Below, one piece after another: positions 44,590-52,843 of a stretch of DNA of 64,000 nt (its first letter is position 1; the number at the start of each line of letters is the position of its first letter). The notes beneath the pieces were generated by a model, which searched no databases, had not been told where the DNA came from, and saw only the letters and a list, made by a program, of their open reading frames with translations. The DNA lies in the NCBI RefSeq assembly GCF_900188235.1, contig NZ_FZNT01000005.1, positions 124,001 through 188,000 on the forward strand. The letters run 5' to 3'. The position numbers were made by a program, and so were the translations under genes. This DNA comes from Lutibacter agarilyticus (GTDB taxonomy: Bacteria > Bacteroidota > Bacteroidia > Flavobacteriales > Flavobacteriaceae).

Positions 44590-45171
44590 TTATCTAACCA
44601 AATAGAAAAAGAAAAACAAGTAAATCCACAGAATATCAACAAAATGCCAAAAGATAGCACCAAGCTCTAAACCTAAGGAATCTGATGCTGAATATTTATT
44701 AGTTAATTGGTTATATAACACCACAAGAAGCACGATGATTCCTGCAAATATATGTACCAAATGAGCAAGCGTAATTCCGTAAATAAAAGAAGACTTCACA
44801 GTGCTTTCTGCCCCTGCAAAAACATAGCCTGCATTAAACATTTCATTAAACCCTTCAAACTGAAAATAAATAAAGCCTACCCCTAAAACTAGCGTAATTG
44901 TTAAGAAAACAGTGGTTAGTTGGCGATTATTATTTTTAATAAAACGCTTTGCCAACATAAAAGTAATGCTACTCAATACAATTAAAATGGTACTTGTATA
45001 AAAAGCCGAAGGCAAATCAAAAGACACCCAATCTGCTCTTTTTCTACTCACCACATAAGCACTTGTTAGGCCAGCAAACATCATCGTCATACTTATCATT
45101 GAAACCCATAACATTGGTTTAGCCGATTTACGTTTTGCTTGCTTGTATTCTTGTTCTAAAGTTTGTTTCAT
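44590..45171 (-). CDS. Cytochrome c oxidase subunit III, short form
   Basis: The 193-residue protein has five membrane segments and subunit III signatures FGGL-like ITLAHLVHIFAG and GAIFWHFVDILWIYLFF. It lacks the long insert of its neighbour. Clusters of this phylum commonly carry two subunit III genes. It starts 1 nt after the ctaB stop. Confidence 0.93.
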   Translation of the reverse strand: MKQTLEQEYKQAKRKSAKPMLWVSMISMTMMFAGLTSAYVVSRKRADWVSFDLPSAFYTSTILIVLSSITFMLAKRFIKNNNRQLTTVFLTITLVLGVGFIYFQFEGFNEMFNAGYVFAGAESTVKSSFIYGITLAHLVHIFAGIIVLLVVLYNQLTNKYSASDSLGLELGAIFWHFVDILWIYLFFFFYLVR

Positions 45172-45172
45172 T

Positions 45173-46078
45173 TTAATGTAAAAATTTGTCTATTACGTAA
45201 ATAATTTGAATCAAAGTTATATATAATACACTTGACAACATTAATTGACGTGCTTCTTTATTTGATTGATGTTTGTATAATTTTACCGCATAATACAACA
45301 TTACACTTCCTAATGCAACTAAAATAACAGCTGTTACTGGATAAATATAAAAACTTCCTGTTTTTTGCAGTACTGGAATTATTGAAACAATTATTAAACA
45401 AATTGTGTAAAAAATTATTTGAACTACCGCCTTTTTATTTTTTTGCCCCATTGGCATTAAATTAAAACCTGCTTTTTTATATTCATCGTACTGCAACCAA
45501 GCAATGGCCCAAAAATGTGGAAATTGCCAAAAGAACTGAATTAAAAATAACATTCCTGGTTCTATAGAAAAATCGTTAGTAGCTGCAACCCAACCTAACA
45601 TAAAAGGAATGGCTCCTGGAATTGCACCAACAAATACTGATAATGGTGTTATTGATTTTAATGGCGTGTAAACACTTGTGTATAAAAAAATAGATATCGC
45701 TCCAAATAAAGCACTTTTAGGATTTATGCTATACAATATAGCCAAACCAATAATAGTAAACGAAACAGCCACCACTAAAGCCGTTGAAACATGCATTCTA
45801 CCTGTTGGTAAAGGCCTATTCATCGTTCGCTTCATTAAAGCATCAGTATCTTTTTCAATAATTTGGTTAAATGCATTGGAAGCACCTACCATTAAATATC
45901 CTCCAATTGCTAACATTACAAGAACGGAATATTGAATTTCTTCAACGGCTAATAAATAACCAGCTAAAGAGGAAAATACCACACTTAATGAAAGGCCTAC
46001 CTTTGTTAGTTGCTTAAAATCACTAAATACTACTGAAAAGTTCATTTTTTTATGACCAACGTTTGAATTTACTTGCAT
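45173..46078 (-). CDS. ctaB: Protoheme IX farnesyltransferase (heme O synthase)
   Basis: This 301-residue UbiA-family prenyltransferase has about nine membrane segments, the substrate-binding NAFNQIIEKDTDALMKRT loop (aspartate-rich motif NxxxxxxxD) and a second motif around YDEYKKAGFNLMP. It converts haem B to haem O for the oxidase encoded downstream. First gene of the operon, with a complete promoter upstream. Confidence 0.95.
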   Translation of the reverse strand: MQVNSNVGHKKMNFSVVFSDFKQLTKVGLSLSVVFSSLAGYLLAVEEIQYSVLVMLAIGGYLMVGASNAFNQIIEKDTDALMKRTMNRPLPTGRMHVSTALVVAVSFTIIGLAILYSINPKSALFGAISIFLYTSVYTPLKSITPLSVFVGAIPGAIPFMLGWVAATNDFSIEPGMLFLIQFFWQFPHFWAIAWLQYDEYKKAGFNLMPMGQKNKKAVVQIIFYTICLIIVSIIPVLQKTGSFYIYPVTAVILVALGSVMLYYAVKLYKHQSNKEARQLMLSSVLYITLIQIIYVIDKFLH

Positions 46079-46098
46079 TTATTTTTATTGAATTGCTG

Positions 46099-46128
46099 CA
46101 AAGATATTTTATTATTACACATTTACAA
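46099..46128 (-). promoter_or_regulatory. Promoter of the ctaB-cox operon
   Basis: On the minus strand TTG (46128-46126) and TATCTTTG (46106-46099) are separated by 19 nt, matching the Bacteroidota -33/-7 consensus. The -7 box is 20 nt before the ctaB ATG. Confidence 0.75.
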
Positions 46129-46179
46129 CCTTAAAATAAGGAGATTAAGAAAAAGTTTTAAAATTATTTTAAAAAAGTC

Positions 46180-46209
46180 TTTGAAGTTTGTATAATTGTG
46201 TTAAATTTG
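46180..46209 (+). promoter_or_regulatory. Promoter of the tRNA-Gly/tRNA-Leu unit
   Basis: TTTG (46180-46183), 18 nt, then TAAATTTG (46202-46209) fit the -33/-7 consensus exactly. The first tRNA begins 48 nt downstream. Confidence 0.8.
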
Positions 46210-46257
46210 CACTCGCAATTGAGCAATCAAGTGCAACGTTCTTAAAAAAATATGACT

Positions 46258-46329
46258 GCGAAAGTAGCTCAGGGGTAGAGCATCACCTTGCCAAGGTGAG
46301 GGTCGCGGGTTCAAATCCCGTCTTTCGCT
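46258..46329 (+). tRNA. tRNA-Gly (anticodon GCC)
   Basis: The 72-nt gene folds as a full cloverleaf: acceptor GCGAAAG pairs with CTTTCGC, a D-stem GCTC/GAGC, an anticodon stem CACCTTGCCAAGGTG with GCC in the loop, and a T-loop GTTCAAATC. Discriminator base T. CCA is not encoded. Confidence 0.97.
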
Positions 46330-46351
46330 CTACAATATATAAAATACCAAT

Positions 46352-46437
46352 GCTCGAGTGGTGGAATTGGTAGACACGCTGGACTTAAAATCCAGTGGAC
46401 TGTAAGGTCCGTATGGGTTCAAGTCCCATCTCGAGTA
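46352..46437 (+). tRNA. tRNA-Leu (anticodon TAA)
   Basis: The 86-nt gene has a long variable arm as expected for leucine tRNAs. Acceptor GCTCGAG pairs with CTCGAGT (one terminal G-U), the anticodon stem loop CTGGACTTAAAATCCAG gives TAA, and the T-arm GGTTCAAGTCC is typical. Discriminator A; CCA not encoded. It follows tRNA-Gly by 22 nt. Confidence 0.97.
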
Positions 46438-46439
46438 CT

Positions 46440-46477
46440 AAACTCTTGTTAATCTTTATGATTTTCAAGAGTTTTTT
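46440..46477 (+). terminator. Terminator after tRNA-Leu
   Basis: AAACTCTTG pairs with CAAGAGTTT across a 17-nt loop, followed by a T-run to 46477, directly after the tRNA-Leu gene. Confidence 0.85.
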
Positions 46478-46500
46478 GGTTTTTAAAGATAAACTCTATT

Positions 46501-46546
46501 TAAACGTAAAGAAGCTTCATAAATTCATGAAGCTTCTTTACGTTTA
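46501..46546. repeat. Perfect 20-bp inverted repeat without T-tract
   Basis: Arms 46501-46520 and 46527-46546 are exactly complementary, with a 6-nt loop. Neither side has a T-run as a standard terminator would. It lies 14 nt past the HtrA-type gene's stop (minus strand) and 24 nt beyond the tRNA terminator. Confidence 0.85.
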
Positions 46547-46560
46547 TCAAATCTAAATTA

Positions 46561-47589
46561 CTACTGGTGAAGCATTGCTTTCATTCGCACTTCACCTGCA
46601 CGTAAATATTTCACCAAATACGTTTCTCCTTTTTGAAAAGAAATCATCCTTTTTTGAAGTTTCATAATTCCTTCAGGAGTATTTAACCGAATACCTGCAA
46701 CTTCCAAGATTATATCTCCACCTATTAAAATTTCCTTACCTTCAATAACAGCATTTATGTAACCACCTCTTAAACCCATTTTATTACCAAGTCCTGTTGA
46801 AGTAACCGATAACACCAACAAACCTGCCTCTTGAGGCAAATTAAACACATCTGCCAATTCATCACTTAAAATAAGAAACTCCATACCTGTCCAAAGGTTT
46901 GGCTGTTCCATTAATACTTTTTTTGCTACGTTTGAAGTAGTTCCAAAACCTAAGCCAGCTGAACTGCCTGATTGAGATAATATAAAACTCGCAATTCCTA
47001 TTACTTGCCCTTTCATATTAAACATAGGCCCACCAGAGTTTCCTTGATTAATAGCTGCATCAGTTTGTAAATACTCAACTTCAGCAAAATCATTTCCAAT
47101 TTCTTCGGGCGAAATTCTTCCACTAACAATCCCTTTAGTTAATGTTTGCTCTACACCAAGCGGAGCACCAATCACAAAAATATCTTCACCAACCATTACA
47201 GCATTAGAATTACCTATAGCCGCTACATGCTTTTGTTTTAATTTAAAATCTGATACTACTTTTATTAAGGCTACATCGGCTAAAGGGTTTGAACTTAATA
47301 CCTCTGCCTCATACACATCTCCGTCGTTAAATTTAACTGCTACTTTATCAGCCGAATGTACCACATGAGAGGCTGTCCAAATTAAACCGTCATTTGAAAT
47401 TAACACCCCAGATCCCTGACCTCCTGCTGTATTCACTTTTTGTTTATCACCACTACCTGCGCTAACATTATTAATAGTTTTAATAACAACTGTTGAAGAG
47501 TTAACTTTTTTGTAAATACTCGCCAAATTTTGAGAAATAGCAGTAAATGAAACAAAGAAAACAAGAGCTATACTAATATATTTTTTCAT
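46561..47589 (-). CDS. HtrA/DegP-type serine protease
   Basis: The 342-residue protein has a signal peptide (about 1-19, ending AIS-Q), a trypsin-like domain with the catalytic triad H75 (TASHVVH), D105 (ADVALIK) and S185 (GNSGGP), and a single C-terminal PDZ-like domain. It would act in periplasmic protein quality control. With one PDZ it is closer to DegS-type layout than to DegP with two. A complete promoter precedes it. Confidence 0.92.
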   Translation of the reverse strand: MKKYISIALVFFVSFTAISQNLASIYKKVNSSTVVIKTINNVSAGSGDKQKVNTAGGQGSGVLISNDGLIWTASHVVHSADKVAVKFNDGDVYEAEVLSSNPLADVALIKVVSDFKLKQKHVAAIGNSNAVMVGEDIFVIGAPLGVEQTLTKGIVSGRISPEEIGNDFAEVEYLQTDAAINQGNSGGPMFNMKGQVIGIASFILSQSGSSAGLGFGTTSNVAKKVLMEQPNLWTGMEFLILSDELADVFNLPQEAGLLVLSVTSTGLGNKMGLRGGYINAVIEGKEILIGGDIILEVAGIRLNTPEGIMKLQKRMISFQKGETYLVKYLRAGEVRMKAMLHQ

Positions 47590-47608
47590 AATTTATTCAG
47601 TTTAATCA

Positions 47609-47638
47609 CAAAAATAGAAGATTATCAATTAAATACAA
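47609..47638 (-). promoter_or_regulatory. Promoter of the HtrA-type protease gene
   Basis: On the minus strand TTG (47638-47636) and TATTTTTG (47616-47609) are 19 nt apart, a full -33/-7 match, 19 nt before the ATG. Confidence 0.72.
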
Positions 47639-47841
47639 CCAAAACTTCATTTTGTTTTTTAGTATCCCATATTAACCCCAAAGCTTTTAAATATAAGGGC
47701 TTTTTCTTATTCAACTACTCTAAAAGAAAATACCCCATTTGTTAATGATATGTTAAAAGAGTACTTTGTTTTGCATAGTACTGTAACAAAATAATTGACC
47801 GTCCGTCTTTTAAGTATACTAACAATCAAAAACTAAAAATT

Positions 47842-47934
47842 ATGACAACTTTAAGAAAATCAAAAGTAAACACATTAAGCTTCTCAAATTCTAAAAGAGC
47901 ACAATGGGGAAATTTCAGAAGATACAGTTTATAA
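47842..47934 (+). CDS. Possible 30-residue basic peptide
   Basis: An ATG with a typical A-rich leader at 47842 opens a 30-codon frame ending TAA at 47932. The peptide is basic (five arginines or more with lysines) and contains the segment KRAQWGNFRRYSL; it has no signal peptide. It precedes the secreted 110-residue gene by 56 nt on the same strand. Its reality is uncertain: the ORF is short and I do not recognise relatives. Confidence 0.35.
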   Translation: MTTLRKSKVNTLSFSNSKRAQWGNFRRYSL

Positions 47935-47990
47935 ACCTCTGAAAAAAATAGGACAAGCAATTTTTATAACAACAACCAAAATTTATTATC

Positions 47991-48323
47991 ATGAAAAACT
48001 TAAAATTATTCGTTATCACATTATTTATTGGAACAACTGGATTATTTGCATCAGAAATTTCAATAAATGAATTAAAAAACCCAACTATTGGATCTCAAAT
48101 TGAGAATTTATTAGATAATACCGAATTTACATTTAACAATACATCAGCAGTACAAATTACATTTACATTTAGTTCTGAAGGAGAAATTGTAGTATTAAGG
48201 GTAAACTCTGTAGACAAACAAGTTTTAGATTATATCCGTAAAAATTTAAATGGTAAAACAATAAAAAATCCAGGTGAAAGAGATAAAATTTATAACCTAT
48301 CGTTAAAACTGCAAACTATCTAA
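47991..48323 (+). CDS. Small secreted protein of unknown function
   Basis: The 110-residue protein has a signal peptide (about 1-20, ending LFA-S). The mature part has an ITFTFSSEGEIVVLRVNS segment and VLDYIRKNLNGK, a beta-beta-alpha layout that loosely resembles TonB C-terminal type folds and similar small secreted proteins of Flavobacteriaceae. No named family recognised. A strong terminator follows, so it is a monocistronic unit, perhaps with the 30-residue ORF upstream. Confidence 0.75.
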   Translation: MKNLKLFVITLFIGTTGLFASEISINELKNPTIGSQIENLLDNTEFTFNNTSAVQITFTFSSEGEIVVLRVNSVDKQVLDYIRKNLNGKTIKNPGERDKIYNLSLKLQTI

Positions 48324-48349
48324 CGTTTAAATGTTTAAAACCACGAATT

Positions 48350-48383
48350 AAAAAAAGAGTTACAAAATTGTAACTCTTTTTTT
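48350..48383 (+). terminator. Terminator after the 110-residue secreted protein gene
   Basis: A long stem (GAGTTACAA with TTGTAACTC) is bordered by A7 and T7. Confidence 0.9.
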
Positions 48384-48500
48384 ATGCATATCACTTTTAA
48401 ATTTAACCAAACAATTATCACAATTAAACACTATCAATAAAAAACTATTTAGCAATGGTAAATAATTAAGTATATTGCCATCTCTTAAAATTTTAAATAA

Positions 48501-50318
48501 ATGTTAGAATTTGCTGCCATTATAATATTAGGAGTTATTGCCTATTGGGTTGCTTGGAAATTTAAAATTCCTGCTATTTTACCATTGATTTTAATTGGGT
48601 TACTTGTTGGTCCAATTTCAACGTTTATTACTAAAGATGGTACTCAGTGGATACAACCTGTTTGGAATGGAGAAGAAGGATTATTTCCTGGAGAACGTTT
48701 ATTTAACTTTGTTTCTTTAGCCATAAGTATCATTCTTTTTGAAGGCGGACTTACCCTTAAAAAAAACGAAGTGCTTAATGTTGGACCTGTTATTGGTAAA
48801 TTAATAACTTTAGGCTCGGCTGTTACTTTTTTTGGAGGTGCAGTTGCCGCTCATTATATTTTTAATTTAAGTTGGGATATTTCCTTTCTATTTTCAGCAT
48901 TAATTATTGTTACCGGCCCTACGGTTATTGGACCAATTTTAAGAAACATTCCATTAAAAAAAGATGTATCTGCAGTATTAAAATGGGAAGGTATTTTAAT
49001 AGATCCTATTGGTGCTTTGGTGTCGGTTTTAGTTTTTGAATTTATAAGTGTTGGCTACGGTTACGATTATACAAAAGAAGCCTTACTTGAGTTTATGAAA
49101 ATTGTAATTATAGGACTTTCAATAGGTTTTACAGCTGCTTACGCTCTTTACTATTCTTTAAGATTTAATATTATTCCGCATTATTTATTAAACGTAATTA
49201 CACTAGCAAGTGTTTTATTTGTTTTTGTTTTAGCTGATTTGTTTGCGCATGAGTCTGGTTTATTAGCAGTGGTTGTTATGGGAATGGTACTTGGAAATAT
49301 GAAAGTGGCTGAATTAAAAGAAATTCTCTATTTTAAAGAGTCATTAAGCATCCTCTTAATCTCTATTTTATTTATTTTACTTTCTGCAAATATTAGCGTT
49401 GACGATTTATTACTGCTATATAAATGGGAAACATTGATACTTTTTTCAGTAGTAGTTTTTGTACTAAGACCTGTTGGTGTGTTTTTAAGTACAGCTGGGT
49501 CTAGTTTAAAATTCAATGAAAAATTATTTATCAGTTGGGTTGGTCCCCGTGGAATTGTTGCTGCCGGAATAGCTTCATTATTTGGACTGAAATTAGAAAT
49601 GCAAGGCGAACCAGGCGCTGAATACATTACGCCAATGGTATTTATGATTGTGCTTGGAACCGTACTATTAAACGCTACAACTGCCCGTTTATTTTCAAAA
49701 ATGGTTGGCGTTTTTTTAAAATCTTCTGACGGAATTATGATTATTGGAGCTTCTAATTTTTCAAGATTAATCGCCAAATATTTAACAAAAAATGGTCGCC
49801 GTGTAGTTTTAATTGATAATAATGCCAAGCATATTGAAAAAGCAAAATCGCTCGACTTAGAAGCTATTCAGGCTGATATTTATGCCGATGAACTTACAAG
49901 AAATATTGAACTAAACGACATTGGTTATTTACTAGCACTAACAGGTGGTGGTGCTGTAAACGAATATGCCATTAAAAAATTCGCACCTATTTTTGGTGAA
50001 AAAGGAGCTTTTAGAATTATTACTACGGAAGAATTGGTTGAAGGAAAAACAACGCAAGCCGAAAACTTATTTACCAATAAAGATGACTTTTTAAATTTAG
50101 GTGAAATTGTGCGTGATTTTCCATTGGTTAATGAAGTTATTGTTAGTTCTAATGAGCACTACCTAAAATTAATGGATGAAATTTACGAAGAACCTCAGGC
50201 TTCTCCTATGTTTCTAAAAGATAATAGTGGGGTAATTCATATCATTTCATCTCTTAAAGAAAACTTCAAAATTGAAAAAGGAAATGTTTTAATCTATGTT
50301 GGTAAAACAATTATTTAG
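48501..50318 (+). CDS. CPA1 Na+/H+ antiporter with C-terminal NAD-binding (TrkA-N type) domain
   Basis: The 605-residue protein has about twelve membrane segments (residues 1-400) with antiporter signatures IILFEGGLTL, VTGPTVIGPIL and SWVGPRGIVAAGIASLF. Residues about 412-530 form a Rossmann RCK domain (DGIMIIGASNFSRLIAKYL), with a modified glycine motif, and a short C-terminal RCK_C-like part. It exchanges Na+ (or K+) for H+ and may be gated by nucleotide. It fits an organism that runs Na+ and H+ gradients side by side. Confidence 0.92.
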   Translation: MLEFAAIIILGVIAYWVAWKFKIPAILPLILIGLLVGPISTFITKDGTQWIQPVWNGEEGLFPGERLFNFVSLAISIILFEGGLTLKKNEVLNVGPVIGKLITLGSAVTFFGGAVAAHYIFNLSWDISFLFSALIIVTGPTVIGPILRNIPLKKDVSAVLKWEGILIDPIGALVSVLVFEFISVGYGYDYTKEALLEFMKIVIIGLSIGFTAAYALYYSLRFNIIPHYLLNVITLASVLFVFVLADLFAHESGLLAVVVMGMVLGNMKVAELKEILYFKESLSILLISILFILLSANISVDDLLLLYKWETLILFSVVVFVLRPVGVFLSTAGSSLKFNEKLFISWVGPRGIVAAGIASLFGLKLEMQGEPGAEYITPMVFMIVLGTVLLNATTARLFSKMVGVFLKSSDGIMIIGASNFSRLIAKYLTKNGRRVVLIDNNAKHIEKAKSLDLEAIQADIYADELTRNIELNDIGYLLALTGGGAVNEYAIKKFAPIFGEKGAFRIITTEELVEGKTTQAENLFTNKDDFLNLGEIVRDFPLVNEVIVSSNEHYLKLMDEIYEEPQASPMFLKDNSGVIHIISSLKENFKIEKGNVLIYVGKTII

Positions 50319-50374
50319 TATTTAGCTTCATTGTAATTTCAACCAAGGCTGAAAACGTGTTTAAGTGGTCTAAA

Positions 50375-50980
50375 ATGGATTTATTCAATACCAATAGCAT
50401 TCAAAATATGTTACCTTTTGATGGTGAAGTCTTAAATTATGGCTTGATTTTATCTAGAAATGAATGTAACCAATATTTAAATACATTTTTAGCTGCAAAT
50501 TTTTGGGAACCTGATGAACTTATCATCTTTGGGAAACACATTATTACCCATAGAAAAGTAGCTTGGTTTGGTGATATTGATTATAAATACTCCTATTCGA
50601 GCTCAATAAAACAAGCAATACCTTGGACTTCAGAATTAATTACTTTAAAAAAATTAGTTGAAGAAAAAACAGGTGAAGTATTTAATTCTTGCCTTTTAAA
50701 TTTATACCACAACGGCAATGAAGGAATGGGTTGGCATCAAGACAATGAAAAAGAACTGGGGAAAAACCCTGTAATTGCATCATTAAGTTTAGGTGCTACA
50801 AGAAAATTTTATTTTAAACATATCGAAAGCCAAAAAAACGTAGCTGTAATTTTAGAAACGGGTAGTATGCTACTTATGAAAGGTGAAACGCAGGATAAAT
50901 GGCTGCATAGTTTGCCTAAAAGCAAAAAAGTTTTAAAGCCTAGAATAAATTTAACGTTTCGGTATATTCATAATGTATAG
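50375..50980 (+). CDS. AlkB-type 2-oxoglutarate/Fe(II) dioxygenase
   Basis: The 201-residue protein has the AlkB core: CLLNLYHNGNEGMGWHQDNE with the iron-binding HxD, then SLGATRKFYFKH and the final RINLTFR with the arginine pair that binds 2-oxoglutarate. It repairs alkylated DNA or RNA by oxidative demethylation. The frame opens at a GTG (50357); the ATG at 50375 with a TAAAATG context is preferred. Confidence 0.93.
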   Translation: MDLFNTNSIQNMLPFDGEVLNYGLILSRNECNQYLNTFLAANFWEPDELIIFGKHIITHRKVAWFGDIDYKYSYSSSIKQAIPWTSELITLKKLVEEKTGEVFNSCLLNLYHNGNEGMGWHQDNEKELGKNPVIASLSLGATRKFYFKHIESQKNVAVILETGSMLLMKGETQDKWLHSLPKSKKVLKPRINLTFRYIHNV

Positions 50981-50991
50981 CAGCACCTTTT

Positions 50992-51318
50992 TTAATCAGC
51001 GAATTTCCAATAATGCGGATTGGTATCTTCTGTTTTTTGATTCCAGTAATCTTGCGTTACTTTTCTACCGTCTAAAGTTCTAAGCTTGCGTTCAAATACC
51101 CAAATTGTAGGGTTAAAAACCATATCTGTAACAGCAACAGTAAACAATTGAGGTTCTTCTTCCGTTTTTCTTTTTTCTTCTTGAATGATAACTTCAAAAC
51201 CATTGTGCACTAATAATTTCTGAAGAAAATCTTTACGGTTCTCATCAATCTTTTTTTCAACAAACGTAACTCTGGTATCTCCAATACTTCCAAAAGTATG
51301 TTTTCCTGCTAATCCCAT
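50992..51318 (-). CDS. Unknown soluble protein linked to nuoN
   Basis: The 108-residue protein has no signal or membrane segment. It is rich in charged residues, with a RVTFVEKKIDENRKDFLQKLLVHNGFEV helix-strand start and a C-terminal NPTIWVFERKLRTLDGRKVT stretch. It begins 4 nt after the nuoN stop, on the same strand, so it is likely the last gene of the nuo operon. I do not recognise its family; by position it could be an accessory or assembly factor. Confidence 0.75.
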   Translation of the reverse strand: MGLAGKHTFGSIGDTRVTFVEKKIDENRKDFLQKLLVHNGFEVIIQEEKRKTEEEPQLFTVAVTDMVFNPTIWVFERKLRTLDGRKVTQDYWNQKTEDTNPHYWKFAD

Positions 51319-51322
51319 ATTC

Positions 51323-52750
51323 TTAATTTAAAACGCTACTTAATTCATAAATATAATCGTACAACGGACTGTATAATCCTAACACCAAAATTCCAATAAC
51401 CGTAATTATTAATCCTAAACGCATATAAATTTTGTTCTTAAAAAACGGAATAGGATTTTCGTTCTTTCTAATGAACATTGCTCTAATAACTAATAAATAA
51501 TAGTACAATGAAATGGTTACGTTCACAACCGCTAAAAATACCAGTAGATAGTATCCTTTACTTGCAGCTGCAGTAAATAAAAAAAACTTACCAAAAAAAC
51601 CTGCAACTGGTGGAATACCAGCTAATGAAAATAATGCCAATAGCATTACCAAACTTAAGTTTGGATTTGTTCTGTATAAACCATTATAATCGTTCATATT
51701 TTCTTTTCCTGTTTTTAATGAAATTGCTTGTACAACTCCAAAAGCAGCAAGGTTCGAAAATATATAAATCAGCACAAAATACACAATTGTAGCAACACCT
51801 AATTGCGTTCCTGAAATTAAACCTAATAGAATAAAACCAGCTTGAGCAATAGATGAAAATGCTAAAAAACGTTTCATATTTTGTTGTCGAAGCGCAAATA
51901 AGTTACCAATAAACATAGTTGCTAAAGCAATAACATACACCATGTTTTCCCAAACATGCATTAATGGTTTAAAAATCGTAAACATTAAAATCATTAAAAT
52001 GAATACTGCAGCACCTTTTGAAATAACTGATAAATACGAAGCAACACTAATTGGAGCGCCTTCATACACATCAGCCGTCCAAAAATGAAACGGAACTAAT
52101 GAAATTTTAAATGATAATCCAGAAAAGAATAAAATAAATCCTAATATGGTTAAGTTGTTTGCCGTAATGACTTCAATAATAGCTTCAAAAAATATAGATC
52201 CTGATGTTGCATACAATAGTGAAATACCAAATAACGATACTCCGGAAGCCAATGCTGCCGAAAGTATTAATTTGATGCCTGATTCACTTGAAATTCTTTT
52301 AGACACTTCAAAAGCAGCTAAAGCAGCAACAGGCAATGTAGACAATTCTAACCCAATATAGAACATTAAGAAATCACCTGAAGAAATCATAAAGTACATA
52401 CCCAATAACGACGAGAATAATAATATAAAAAACTCCGTTCCTCTATTTTGATTTACAATTTTTTCTTGCAACCAATCTGCAGATTGTAACAATATGATTA
52501 AAACTCCAACATTCAATATGTTTTTAAAGAAATTAATCAGGTTGTTTGTTCTAAACGAACCTCCAAACAGGGTGCTTTCATCAAGTTGTAAAAACCCAAC
52601 AGCGGTATGAATTCCAAATAAGAAAATGGCCAAATGAACCAAACTTTCTTTTTTGTTTTTAGGTATAAAAATTTCACCTACCAACAATAACAATGTTATT
52701 GCTAACAGTAAAATTTCATGTCTCATTATTAAAAAATTACTAAAATTCAT
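51323..52750 (-). CDS. nuoN: NADH-quinone oxidoreductase subunit N
   Basis: At 475 residues, this antiporter-like subunit has about fourteen membrane segments and the conserved SGLSFKISLVPFHFWTADVYEGAP stretch with the lysine and glutamate used for proton transfer. A second ATG eight codons in (protein starting MRHEILLL) is an equally good start. It is the last of the eleven nuo genes. Confidence 0.95.
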   Translation of the reverse strand: MNFSNFLIMRHEILLLAITLLLLVGEIFIPKNKKESLVHLAIFLFGIHTAVGFLQLDESTLFGGSFRTNNLINFFKNILNVGVLIILLQSADWLQEKIVNQNRGTEFFILLFSSLLGMYFMISSGDFLMFYIGLELSTLPVAALAAFEVSKRISSESGIKLILSAALASGVSLFGISLLYATSGSIFFEAIIEVITANNLTILGFILFFSGLSFKISLVPFHFWTADVYEGAPISVASYLSVISKGAAVFILMILMFTIFKPLMHVWENMVYVIALATMFIGNLFALRQQNMKRFLAFSSIAQAGFILLGLISGTQLGVATIVYFVLIYIFSNLAAFGVVQAISLKTGKENMNDYNGLYRTNPNLSLVMLLALFSLAGIPPVAGFFGKFFLFTAAASKGYYLLVFLAVVNVTISLYYYLLVIRAMFIRKNENPIPFFKNKIYMRLGLIITVIGILVLGLYSPLYDYIYELSSVLN

Positions 52751-52800
52751 TCTTTTAATTTATTTCGTTTTTAATAAAAATCACTTCAACTATAGTTTAT

Positions 52801-52829
52801 CTTGAGCAAGTCGAAAGGCTCAGTAACCG
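52801..52829. repeat. Intergenic repeat in the nuoN-nuoM spacer
   Basis: The segment CTTGAGCAAGTCGAAAGG (continuing GCTCAG) is the complement of the CTGAGCC-TTTCGAC-type repeat common in Bacteroidota intergenic DNA. It fills much of the 93-bp spacer and can form a small hairpin. Confidence 0.55.
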
Positions 52830-52843
52830 TTAAACTTCTTTCT

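Noticed and set aside
46188-46373. 61-codon ORF across the tRNA-Gly gene
   Set aside because: It covers a perfect tRNA cloverleaf and its promoter; not a protein gene.
46258-46437. Possible integration site for a mobile element at the tRNA pair
   Set aside because: No integrase, no repeat of the tRNA 3' end and no atypical gene block were seen on either side.
49328-49828. Minus-strand ORF of 166 codons within the antiporter gene
   Set aside because: It is antisense to conserved antiporter motifs and has no recognisable domain.
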